Part shown: positions 1 to 6,266 of the stretch, one piece after another
Numbering within the stretch: the first letter of the stretch is position 1
How the letters are laid out: each line of letters starts with the position of its first letter
Notes under the pieces: model-generated
Told to the model about the DNA's origin: nothing
The model's input: only the letters and a program-made list of their open reading frames with translations
The model's database searches: none
Origin: DATJOJ01 sp035507035
GTDB lineage: Bacteria; Acidobacteriota; Terriglobia; Terriglobales; Acidobacteriaceae
DNA length: 17,729 nt
Direction of reading: 5' to 3'
Assembly: GCA_035507035.1 (NCBI GenBank)
Contig: DATJOJ010000027.1
Location: 1-17,729, forward strand
Translations under genes and position numbers: made by a program

Positions 1-305
1 CCCAAGGCAAGAGCGTTACCGTCGGATCACTCCAAGCGATGTCGAAAGTTGCGGATTCCCCCTAACCACGTACTGAAGGAATGCAAGAGCGGTGACTTGC
101 GGTATCGTGCACGATGCTGGGTGCTTTTCCTCGATCCATCCCGGCGAATCTATGGGATACTGTGGTCGCTATGACATGTCCGTGGGATTCGAGAGCGAAT
201 GGCATTTCGTACAATAAACGTACAATGAATCGGGCAATGAGGCCTTTTTAGCCGTTGTAGCAGTTCCGAGAATCAATAAGTTACGTGGTATCAACACCCT
301 GAATA
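1..305. other. Left-edge non-coding stretch, possible end of an integrated element
   Basis: I see no credible gene here on either strand: the open frames are short, lack ribosome-binding sites and have no recognisable motif. A tandem pair of 11-mers lies at 209-230 and a tmRNA 3'-end fragment begins at 306. Because the fragment is oriented to the right, a complete tmRNA gene would be expected to the left of the window, with an integrated element between it and base 306. On that reading this stretch is the terminal part of the element. This is inference; no integrase gene is visible. Confidence 0.4.
209..230. repeat. Tandem 11-bp direct repeat near the att-like site
   Basis: Two adjacent copies, GTACAATAAAC (209-219) and GTACAATGAAT (220-230), match at 9 of 11 positions in an otherwise unstructured stretch. 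They lie about 75 bp left of the tmRNA 3'-end fragment. Short direct repeats at such a distance from an attachment core are typical of integrase arm-binding sites, but with only two copies chance cannot be excluded. Confidence 0.3.
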
Positions 306-329
306 GTTCGACTCCCGCCGCCTCCACCA
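306..329 (+). other. tmRNA (ssrA) 3'-end fragment, candidate attachment site
   Basis: The bases read as a tmRNA 3' end: the T-loop GTTCGACT, the T-stem 3' strand CCCGC, then the acceptor strand CGCCTCC and terminal ACCA. The bases just upstream (GAATA) cannot pair with CCCGC to make the T-stem. There is no tmRNA 5' end (a GGGGGCG-type acceptor strand followed by a TTCGACGGGG-type segment) in the preceding 305 bases. So this is an isolated 3' piece, not a gene. Integrases often insert in the 3' end of ssrA, restoring the gene at one junction and leaving a 3' copy at the other, which is what this looks like. A fragment of a tRNA with a similar acceptor stem is a weaker alternative. Confidence 0.6.
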
Positions 330-394
330 CTGATTTTGTAAATGCGGCTTCCCCGTCGGGGCCATGAACGTAGACGCACTCATGGCGACAAGCG

Positions 395-985
395 TTATTC
401 TTGACCCTCGATGGGATAGATGGACCGCCGAGGACGCTGGAACACACGCTGAATCATGGGTTCGAACGCCTTGAGAGGCATCGATCGAAAATTCGGATCG
501 AACGCCGCCTGATCGAAAAGGCGGCAGAACTCCTCGGTCTTCTCGAAATACGGATGCCCACGGAATTTCTCCCGCATATCCCGATCGAGCCCAAGGAAAT
601 GAAAGAAGTAATAGCCCTGGAAGATCCCGTGATGCTGAACGATCCAGTGGTTCTCCTCCGACACAAATGGCTGCACAATGGCGGCTGCAATATCCGGATG
701 ATTGCGCGGGCCCAGCGTATCGCCGATGTCGTGCAACAGGGCACACACCACATATTCCTCGTCCCGGCCTGCCTGGAAAGCCCGGGTCGCGGTCTGTAAG
801 CAATGCTCCAGACGATCCACCGGAAACCCGCCGTAGTCGCCCTGCAGCAGTTTGAGATGTGCAATCAATCGTTCTGGAAGCTTCTCCGAAAAGCGCTTCA
901 TTTCGCTTCCGATCAGTTGCCAGTCGTCGTGCGTGCTTTCGGTCAGAGCCTGAAATTCGGCGCGATTACTCTTAATAAGTTCCAT
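395..985 (-). CDS. HD-domain protein, probable PhnZ/MIOX-type diiron oxygenase
   Basis: This 196-residue protein has the ligands of an HD fold: H61 (in R-L-E-H-C-L-Q), H85-D86 (in L-L-H-D-I-G-D), H96, H118/H119 and D158 or D163. The spacing H61 to H85 and the tyrosine ten residues before H61 (Y51 in D-Y-G-G-F) match PhnZ, as I recall it, where Y24 and H34 are separated the same way. PhnZ is a mixed-valent diiron oxygenase that cleaves a C-P bond; myo-inositol oxygenase shares the fold. The PhnZ glutamate E27 is replaced here by F54, so the substrate probably differs. No signal peptide is seen, so the protein is cytosolic. It is the last gene of a three-gene operon, 48 bp after the aldolase gene. 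GGAGA precedes the ATG. A plain HD phosphohydrolase is the alternative. The HD assignment is firm; oxygenase activity is inference. Confidence 0.8.
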   Translation of the reverse strand: MELIKSNRAEFQALTESTHDDWQLIGSEMKRFSEKLPERLIAHLKLLQGDYGGFPVDRLEHCLQTATRAFQAGRDEEYVVCALLHDIGDTLGPRNHPDIAAAIVQPFVSEENHWIVQHHGIFQGYYFFHFLGLDRDMREKFRGHPYFEKTEEFCRLFDQAAFDPNFRSMPLKAFEPMIQRVFQRPRRSIYPIEGQE

Positions 986-1033
986 ACTTTTCTCCGTATG
1001 ACTCAGAATTCAGTATTTTGATGGTCGGTCGCT

Positions 1034-1810
1034 TTAATCTCGGTACGACGGGTCGATCCGGTCCAACTTGCGCAGCAACGCTGGCCATGCCAGCGCGGCG
1101 CTCTCCTCGTTCGTTAACCTTTCGGCCTGTTGCTGTGCGTTCGCGATGATGCGAGCGTCGATGGGGATGAGTTCGCCGCCGCCCGCCTGGGCTCGCACCT
1201 GAATCATGCAGGCCGTCTCAAACGTGTAAAGCTGCAGAAAGGCATCGGGCACATTGTCGGCGACGGTGAGCAATCCGTGATTGCGCAGCATGAAGTATTT
1301 CTTGTTCCCGAGGTCCTGCACAAGCCGTGGTTTCTCGTCTTCGCGCAGCGCCACGCCTTCATAATCGTGATAGGCCAGTGACGAAAGCACGAAGATGGAA
1401 TGCTGCGAGAGTGGCAGCAAACCGTTCTTTTGCGCTCCGACCGCCGCGCCATTCACGCTGTGTACGTGGAGTATGCATTTTGCATCCTCCCGCGCGGCAT
1501 GAATCGCACTATGAATCGTGAAACCCGCCGGATTGATCTCATAGGGTGAATCCAAAACCTTCTTCCCATCAAGGTCCACCTTCACCAGGCTGGACGCCGT
1601 GATCTCGTCGAAGGTCATCCCATAGGGGTTGATCAGGAAATGATGCTCCCTGCCTGGAACGCGAGCCGACAGATGGGTGAATACCAGATCGTCCCAGCGG
1701 AAATGTGCAACCAGTCGATAGGCTGCTGCCAGCGCCACACGCTGCTCCCATTCTTCCGGCGTAACTAGGTTATGGATGTTGGTAACGTAGGATTCTGTCA
1801 TGATTGTCAT
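1034..1810 (-). CDS. Class II aldolase/adducin family protein (adducin subtype)
   Basis: The 258 residues cover one aldolase_II domain. The three zinc-ligand histidines of class II aldolases are present: H115 and H117 (in L-H-V-H-S) and H178 (in R-N-H-G). The segments N-P-A-G-F-T-I-H (93-100), A-Y-H-D-Y-E-G (147-153) and L-R-N-H-G-L (176-181) resemble the head domain of animal adducins rather than fuculose- or rhamnulose-phosphate aldolases. The catalytic glutamate, normally four residues before the first conserved histidine (pattern E-x-x-x-H), is G96 here. Canonical retro-aldol chemistry is therefore doubtful; decarboxylation, epimerisation or a binding role is possible. AAGGAG lies 7 nt before the first ATG; a second ATG is three codons in. 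It sits 11 bp after the deaminase gene, so the two are certainly co-transcribed. Family confidence is high; reaction unknown. Confidence 0.9.
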   Translation of the reverse strand: MTIMTESYVTNIHNLVTPEEWEQRVALAAAYRLVAHFRWDDLVFTHLSARVPGREHHFLINPYGMTFDEITASSLVKVDLDGKKVLDSPYEINPAGFTIHSAIHAAREDAKCILHVHSVNGAAVGAQKNGLLPLSQHSIFVLSSLAYHDYEGVALREDEKPRLVQDLGNKKYFMLRNHGLLTVADNVPDAFLQLYTFETACMIQVRAQAGGGELIPIDARIIANAQQQAERLTNEESAALAWPALLRKLDRIDPSYRD

Positions 1811-1821
1811 ACTTCATCTCC

Positions 1822-2493
1822 TTAGAATTGGCCAAGCGTCGGGGTTGGCAGATTGCCTACCTCCGCCAGTCCCTTCCAGTCCTCCAGGTCCTGATCGGGT
1901 TTCTCGCGGCGGTATTTCGCGTAAAGTTCAATGCCCCGCTGATCTTCGAGAATATCGACCTGCACGCCCTTGTCGCGCATCATCTGCTCGTTGCCCGAAG
2001 CGTTGGTGACATCACCCACAACCACACGATTGAAGCCGCGCATGTAGATCAGAGTCGCGCAGACATCGCACGGACTAAGTGTCGTGAAAATTGTCGTCCG
2101 GCTGAAATCCTTTCGTCCGGCATCACGAATGGCGGAAGTTTCGCCATGATTGTATGGGTGGTTTTCCTGCACTAGTGTGTTGTGGCCCTTCCCAACAATC
2201 TGGCGCGTCTCGTTGTTAACGACGACGCCACCAATTGGGCACCCGCCTTCGTCGTATCCTTTTTGCGCCAGGAGAACGGCGATGCGCATGAAATCAGCGT
2301 CAGTAACTTTCTCAAAGAATCCGCTCGTGACAACATATGGCAGGCTCCTTGTCGGAAGGTGCGCGATAACGTTGAGCACTGCATCGGTGGCCGGCGTTTG
2401 CTCGGTGATGAATAGATCGAGGTCGATCTCGCCGCGAATCACGCCGACTTTGGGGGCAGGTAAATGCTGGTCAAGAAGAGTTCTCTTTTGCAC
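1822..2493 (-). CDS. Cytidine/cytosine-deaminase-fold deaminase, yeast cytosine deaminase type
   Basis: The zinc site is clear: H116-G-E118 and P141-C142-D-V-C145, with N105 (G-H-N) upstream. Residues about 66-207 follow yeast cytosine deaminase (Fcy1) closely as I recall it, including G-G-C-P-I-G-G (83-89), the T-T-L-S-P-C-D segment and a C-terminal E-K-P-...-L-E-D that aligns with E-R-P-Q-D-W-F-E-D. D205 matches the substrate-contacting aspartate, but the Trp and Phe that cap cytosine in yeast are D202 and L203 here. The enzyme should hydrolytically remove ammonia from a heterocycle, perhaps not cytosine. The first 65 residues are an extension absent from yeast CD (158 residues in total); I recognise no domain in it. 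The start is GTG with GGAG 8 nt upstream. It is the first gene of the three-gene minus-strand operon, with no transporter or regulator beside it. Confidence 0.88.
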   Translation of the reverse strand: MQKRTLLDQHLPAPKVGVIRGEIDLDLFITEQTPATDAVLNVIAHLPTRSLPYVVTSGFFEKVTDADFMRIAVLLAQKGYDEGGCPIGGVVVNNETRQIVGKGHNTLVQENHPYNHGETSAIRDAGRKDFSRTTIFTTLSPCDVCATLIYMRGFNRVVVGDVTNASGNEQMMRDKGVQVDILEDQRGIELYAKYRREKPDQDLEDWKGLAEVGNLPTPTLGQF

Positions 2494-2611
2494 GTTCAGC
2501 GCTCCTATCGCGTTTAACTGATTCGCCGTTCAAATTGCAGTTTCACAGCCAAACTATCTCATTGAAAAAACTGGGGAGCCTTGGGCCGAAAGCTTCGAGC
2601 CGGTCGAAAAT

Positions 2612-2627
2612 TCACGAGCGTTCGTGA
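2612..2627. promoter_or_regulatory. Perfect inverted repeat, possible operator in the divergent intergenic region
   Basis: TCACGA (2612-2617) and TCGTGA (2622-2627) are perfect inverted arms around GCGT. The site lies between the start of the deaminase operon (2493, leftward) and the secreted proline-rich gene (2751, rightward), where a shared operator would be expected. No regulator gene is adjacent. I could not assign convincing -35/-10 boxes for either direction, so regulation is only suggested. It could also be a stem-loop in the leader of the rightward transcript. Confidence 0.35.
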
Positions 2628-2644
2628 GAGGAGGTGTTAACGTC

Positions 2645-2692
2645 ATGGCGCGGGAAAAGAACCGTCACGAAAGAGAAGCCTCGACCGCTTGA
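2645..2692 (+). CDS. Possible 15-codon leader peptide ORF
   Basis: An ATG at 2645 is preceded by a strong AGGAGG (2629-2634, 10 nt away) and followed by a 15-residue, very charged reading frame (M-A-R-E-K-N-R-H-E-R-E-A-S-T-A) ending in TGA at 2690-2692. It lies between the inverted repeat at 2612-2627 and the GTG start at 2751. A strong Shine-Dalgarno before so short a frame could be a leader peptide or coincidence. I know no homologue and there is no visible attenuator hairpin. Confidence 0.25.
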   Translation: MAREKNRHEREASTA

Positions 2693-2750
2693 ACTGCCCC
2701 GCAATCAGTTGTAGCCTTCAAACAATGGGGTGTGGTGAGGAGCAACGCTT

Positions 2751-3275
2751 GTGAAACTTCTTCGAGGCTGCCTTTTTCTAATCGCGGCTGGCGTTGTTAT
2801 GCCCGCATTTTGGTTAAGCGCTGCGAGCGGCCAGGCTCAATCTCCCAATCCCAGCCAAGGCAATGCGGTTCAGAAACATCCTGGCGGCCCACCAGCGAAA
2901 CCTCCAGGTAACCGACCGGGCGGTTCACCCGCAAGGCCCGCACCGCCGAGAGCCCATCCGCCTCCCAGACCCCTTCCGCCGCACGCCGTGCGGCCGGGAC
3001 CTGGCTACAATTTCCGCCCCGGTGACCGCGACCGTATGCGTCGTTATTATCGGCGGAATCTTGGCTACATCAACCGTTCGCGCCGGCCGCGCTTTGTCAT
3101 CGGAGGTTACATTCCGTTTGGATACCGCGGCTACTTACGGCCGGTTCCACCCCACCTGTTGGGATATCTACCCCCGCCTCCGCCCGGATACATGATTGGC
3201 TATTTCGACGGCTATTGTGTCGTCTACCATCCGACGACCTTTGCCATCGTGGGCTTTGTGGATTTGCTGGATTGA
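2751..3275 (+). CDS. Secreted proline/arginine-rich protein, RcnB-like C-terminus
   Basis: This 174-residue protein begins with a signal peptide (K/R at 2-5, hydrophobic to about residue 24, likely cleavage near A-S-G-Q-A-Q, 25-30). A low-complexity proline/glycine/arginine stretch follows (about 44-92), then a basic patch (D-R-M-R-R-Y-Y-R-R, 94-102) and a C-terminal unit with L-P-P-P-P-P-G-Y (140-147) and a hydrophobic end. That last arrangement is typical of periplasmic RcnB/DUF1236-like proteins, where the P-P-P-G-Y strand precedes a short beta unit; the match is by eye. It is probably periplasmic or envelope-associated, with function unknown; RcnB itself modulates nickel/cobalt export. 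The GTG start has GAGGAG about 8 nt upstream. It is monocistronic, followed by an intrinsic terminator. Confidence 0.75.
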   Translation: MKLLRGCLFLIAAGVVMPAFWLSAASGQAQSPNPSQGNAVQKHPGGPPAKPPGNRPGGSPARPAPPRAHPPPRPLPPHAVRPGPGYNFRPGDRDRMRRYYRRNLGYINRSRRPRFVIGGYIPFGYRGYLRPVPPHLLGYLPPPPPGYMIGYFDGYCVVYHPTTFAIVGFVDLLD

Positions 3276-3279
3276 GGAA

Positions 3280-3310
3280 GGCGCTACGCATGGCGCGTCA
3301 GCCGCCTTTT
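3280..3310 (+). terminator. Intrinsic terminator after the RcnB-like gene
   Basis: A GC-rich imperfect stem-loop begins five bases after the stop codon of the secreted proline-rich gene: GGCGCTACGC pairs with GCGT, AG and CGCC (with two single-C bulges) around the loop ATGGC, followed by TTTT at 3307-3310. The form and position fit a Rho-independent terminator that separates this gene from the downstream ATPase. Confidence 0.6.
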
Positions 3311-3371
3311 AACTCGACGAATCTGTTTTTCCAGCTAACCCAATAACACTCTCAACCGGAGCATCACACCC

Positions 3372-3914
3372 ATGCAACGTTTCATCCTCACCGGCGCCCC
3401 AGGCTCCGGTAAAACCGCCATCCTTCGCCAACTCGAATCCGACGGCTTCGGCGTCGTTGAAGAGGCTGCCACCGACGTCATTGCACTCGCCCAGGCTCGC
3501 GGCATCGCCGAGCCGTGGAACGATCCATCGTTCATCGACGCCGTCATCAATCTGCAGAAACAACGCCAGCTTCGCGCATCCCGCCAGCCCGATGCGATTC
3601 AGTTCCATGATCGCAGTGCCATCTGCACTGCGGCGCTCGCAGCCTATCTTGGACATCCGTTTCCGGACACACTATCTCGAGAACTCGATCGCATCCGCGC
3701 CGAGGGTATCTATCAGAACCGTGTTTTCTTTGTGCGGAATCTCGGTTTCATCAAGCCGACAGATGCTCGCCGCATCAGCTTCGAAGAAACCCTCCGTTTC
3801 GAGCGCATCCACGAAGAGACCTATCGCCAGTTCGGCTTTGCAATAGTTTTTATCGAGCCGGGAAGTCTCTCCGATCGAGTCGCCGCCATCAGAGCCGCGA
3901 TCTCACGCGCTTAG
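3372..3914 (+). CDS. AAA-type P-loop ATPase/kinase-like protein (AAA_28-like)
   Basis: The 180-residue protein starts almost directly with a Walker A motif, G-A-P-G-S-G-K-T (8-15). A strand ending in D80 (I-Q-F-H-D-R-S) is a candidate Walker B, and E30/E31 follow the second strand. The overall order resembles the small NadR-type/AAA_28 nucleotide-binding proteins that bacteria carry as stand-alone genes of unknown substrate. There is no signal peptide or membrane segment, so it is cytosolic. A weak GGAG lies about 12 nt before the ATG. It converges on the S53 peptidase gene with only 5 bp between the stops. It could be a nucleoside or small-molecule kinase; nothing in the context names a substrate. 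Confidence 0.8.
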   Translation: MQRFILTGAPGSGKTAILRQLESDGFGVVEEAATDVIALAQARGIAEPWNDPSFIDAVINLQKQRQLRASRQPDAIQFHDRSAICTAALAAYLGHPFPDTLSRELDRIRAEGIYQNRVFFVRNLGFIKPTDARRISFEETLRFERIHEETYRQFGFAIVFIEPGSLSDRVAAIRAAISRA

Positions 3915-3919
3915 CCCAG

Positions 3920-5545
3920 CTACCGCGTCCCGGTTTTCATCGCCTGTCCGCTCACGCCCAGAGCTGTCGCCACTTGAACTCCGATTGGAGATCCCCAGCC
4001 GGTGCACGCGCTCCATCCTCCGTTAGCCGAGTACGCGCCATTGTTCCCCGAAGTAATAGGATGAAAATCCTTCTGCGTACTTGCGCTCTGATAAAGCAAG
4101 GCATTCACAAATCCCGCCGGTTTTCCCAGGCTCTCATTGATCAGAGCTATCAGCCCTGCCCATAGCGGCGCAACCGCGCTCGTTCCCCCAATCACGTCCG
4201 GTGATCCATCCACGCGCGTTACGTAGCCCGTAGTCGGATCGGCATCTCCCGCCACATCCGGCACGCCTCGCCCCACGTTGTGCGTCGAATTCGCCGACGG
4301 TGGCACGCCCGCATTTTGCTGCCATGTCGGAAGGGGAAACACATCGCTGATTCCGCCGCCCGTCGCGCCCTCATTGTTCGCAATTTCGTTCCACACCGTC
4401 TCAGCGGTGATAGTCGTCCCCGAGGCGACCAGCTTCGTACCTCCGCATCCCAGCACGTGTGGGCTCGACGCCGGAAAGTCCACATGATTTAATCCATCGT
4501 TCACGCCGTCGGTTGATCCCTGATCTCCCGCTGCTACGCAAATCGTAATTCCCATCGCTGCTGCCGACTGAAACGCCTCATCCATCGAAGTCATCGCTTG
4601 TTGCGTCCACGAAGATTCCGGTCCGCCCCAGCTGATCGAAAGAATCGACGGTTTGTTGGTCGAGTCATGCACCGCTGTGGTAATCGCATTCAAAAAGCCG
4701 GCGTCTGTGTTCTCTGCGAAATAAACTACGATCTTCGCGCCCGGCGCGACCGAACCCACAACTTCAATGTCCAGCATTACTTCGCCGTCCGGTCCATTCG
4801 CATCGCCAGTAGGCTTGTTGCTTCCATTTCCCACCGAGACCGCCGAAACATTCGGGGTAGTCGTCAGATTCAGCTGCGACCAGTACGCCGTCAGATCCGC
4901 CGGCTTATACCCGCCGCCCAGTTCGATCAGAGCAATGCATTCTCCAGCCCCGTTCACCCGAGTAGGGAACTGATACAAACTCGCCACCTGCGGGGGCGCA
5001 TACGATAGGTTCGTCGACGCCGCGTGCGCGCTCGCGTGACCCTTCCGTCGGCGAAAATGCGGCCTGGCTTGCGGACGATTGTCCAGCCCAAACACGCCCT
5101 CGATGACGTCCGCCAACTCCGCCGGAATGTGCACCGGTCCAGTGCGCCCGCGGTATTTCCCCCCGCCGTATTCATATTCTTTCAGCTCAACTCCAAACGC
5201 TGCGCTCATTGCAGCCACCGTACCCGAGAGAATCACCGTCCGCCGCGCCGCGCTTTTTTCCTTCACGGAAAGTCCATTCTGCTTCGCGAACTGTTCAACT
5301 TTGGCAATGCTCGCCTCATCGGCGCCATAGCGGCCTTCGAACTCTTTCCGGCTCAGTAACGTTCGCTTTCCAATTGTCTTGGTCAAAGTCTCCGGATCAA
5401 CAATCGGTTTCTTGCGCTCCCGCGAATGCAATCGGATGGTCACATCAATCTGTTCCTTTGGATTCGCTGGCCCTACTTCATGCGCGCCAGGCAGTGGATT
5501 GCGCTCGCTGCCGGCAATGGGAAGATGTTTCTTGGGAGTGGACAT
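3920..5545 (-). CDS. S53 family (sedolisin/kumamolisin-like) serine-carboxyl peptidase, pro-form
   Basis: The 541-residue protein has an N-terminal pro-domain (about 30-155, Pro-kuma_activ type, with V-T-I-R-L-H at 35-40) and a subtilisin-like catalytic domain (about 180-535). The active-site residues of S53 are all present: E255 and D259 (G-E-V-M-L-D), D341 (A-A-G-D-Q-G-S) and S456 (G-G-T-S-A-V-A-P). The C-terminal calcium-site region is recognisable (D493, N-G-A-Y-S-A-N-G-G-W around 502-511). These enzymes are pepsin-like at acid pH and self-process. There is no obvious Sec signal peptide, as in kumamolisin-type pro-enzymes, so export is unexplained. The ATG follows AAGGAGG by only 3 nt. 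It is a likely single-gene unit with its own promoter in the 212-bp gap before it. Confidence 0.95.
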   Translation of the reverse strand: MSTPKKHLPIAGSERNPLPGAHEVGPANPKEQIDVTIRLHSRERKKPIVDPETLTKTIGKRTLLSRKEFEGRYGADEASIAKVEQFAKQNGLSVKEKSAARRTVILSGTVAAMSAAFGVELKEYEYGGGKYRGRTGPVHIPAELADVIEGVFGLDNRPQARPHFRRRKGHASAHAASTNLSYAPPQVASLYQFPTRVNGAGECIALIELGGGYKPADLTAYWSQLNLTTTPNVSAVSVGNGSNKPTGDANGPDGEVMLDIEVVGSVAPGAKIVVYFAENTDAGFLNAITTAVHDSTNKPSILSISWGGPESSWTQQAMTSMDEAFQSAAAMGITICVAAGDQGSTDGVNDGLNHVDFPASSPHVLGCGGTKLVASGTTITAETVWNEIANNEGATGGGISDVFPLPTWQQNAGVPPSANSTHNVGRGVPDVAGDADPTTGYVTRVDGSPDVIGGTSAVAPLWAGLIALINESLGKPAGFVNALLYQSASTQKDFHPITSGNNGAYSANGGWSACTGWGSPIGVQVATALGVSGQAMKTGTR

Positions 5546-5710
5546 AAGCCTCCTTTTCGATCGGCGCTGAGGACGAGAGGGAACAGATCACCGCGCCATG
5601 GGGTTCTTCGGGGACCTGGACTTTCACAAATCGCTTGCGCTGGATCGATTAAGAGTGAAACTAACAAAAGCCGCCGCGCCCGGCAACCCAGCGCCCGCTT
5701 TTTTACAAAA

Positions 5711-5747
5711 ACAGAACAAAACAGCCGGCAAGCAGCGGTGAAACCGC
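5711..5747 (-). terminator. Weak terminator-like hairpin downstream of the OB-like gene
   Basis: On the minus strand, ten bases past the stop at 5758, a short GCGGT-TTC-ACCGC hairpin (5747-5735) is followed, after a GC-rich gap, by a T-rich run (about 5726-5711). The stem is only 5 bp and the T-run is not adjacent, so termination here is possible but weak. The rest of the 5546-5757 gap holds no gene; it should include the promoter of the S53 peptidase gene. Confidence 0.3.
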
Positions 5748-5757
5748 CCTACGTCGC

Positions 5758-6162
5758 CTACTGCTGATCGGCCGGAATGCACTTTTTCGCGACTTGTCGC
5801 ACATCTTTGCTGACGTCGGCTACTTGCAGTGGCACGCCTTCTACTCCGTGCACCGTGTCCGCGGGATTGCTGCCTGCTTTCGCCGACCGTACACCCGTCT
5901 TCATCGATCCCGGATGCAACTGCCCGGTCGCTTCCACTTCATGCCCTACTAGGCCGTTGACCTTGTCGCCGACACCTCGCAGCGCATACACCAACCCCGT
6001 CTTGTCCTCAACCACAAGATAATTTCCACGCGAGCGATTCAGACAGCCCCGCACGGTCGTCGGGTTATCCCCGCTTGGCGCTGTCCCATTCGCAGGCGCT
6101 TGTTGCGCTGCCGCACTCCCTGCAACCATCATCGCAACCAGCAAAATTGTCTTCGAGTACAT
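5758..6162 (-). CDS. Small exported protein, DUF5818/OB-fold-like
   Basis: This 134-residue protein has a clear signal peptide (hydrophobic 5-16, cleavage near A-A-A-Q-Q, 17-21). The mature part starts with a strand carrying V-R-G-C (37-40), followed by Y-L-V-V-E-D-K-T-G-L-V-Y-A-L-R-G (48-63) and G-H-E-V-E-A-T-G (73-80). This is the repeating beta pattern of small exported acidobacterial proteins of the DUF5818 kind, related in shape to OB-fold NirD/BOF proteins. C40 and C128 could form a disulfide. No enzyme motif is seen. GGAGGG stands 9 nt before the ATG. It is divergent from the secreted serine hydrolase with 104 bp between starts; a TATACT (minus strand, 6206-6201) is a candidate -10 without a clear -35. 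Confidence 0.7.
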   Translation of the reverse strand: MYSKTILLVAMMVAGSAAAQQAPANGTAPSGDNPTTVRGCLNRSRGNYLVVEDKTGLVYALRGVGDKVNGLVGHEVEATGQLHPGSMKTGVRSAKAGSNPADTVHGVEGVPLQVADVSKDVRQVAKKCIPADQQ

Positions 6163-6266
6163 TTCGCACCACCCTCCGCAACTTTGACGTTTACGAGATC
6201 AGTATAGCCCTCGCTTCTCCCGCCCCGCTCTGTGCTACACTGTGCCGTTTTCCCCAAGGAGAATTT

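Noticed and set aside
1..329. Complete tmRNA or tRNA gene ending at 329
   Set aside because: No 5' acceptor strand, no T-stem 5' half, and no tag-peptide frame can be found upstream; only the 3' end is present.
169..447. 92-residue minus-strand frame across the tmRNA fragment
   Set aside because: No ribosome-binding site and it overlaps the end of the HD gene; the segment over the fragment is the common artefact protein produced by reading tmRNA 3' ends in reverse.
6184..6206. TTGACG...TATAGC as a promoter for the serine hydrolase gene
   Set aside because: The spacer is only about 13 bp, too short for a sigma70 promoter.
6075..6266. Longer N-terminus for the serine hydrolase from an ATG at 6075
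   Set aside because: It would overlap the divergent exported-protein gene by almost 90 bases and bury the signal peptide; GTG at 6267 has AAGGAGA and starts directly with the signal peptide.
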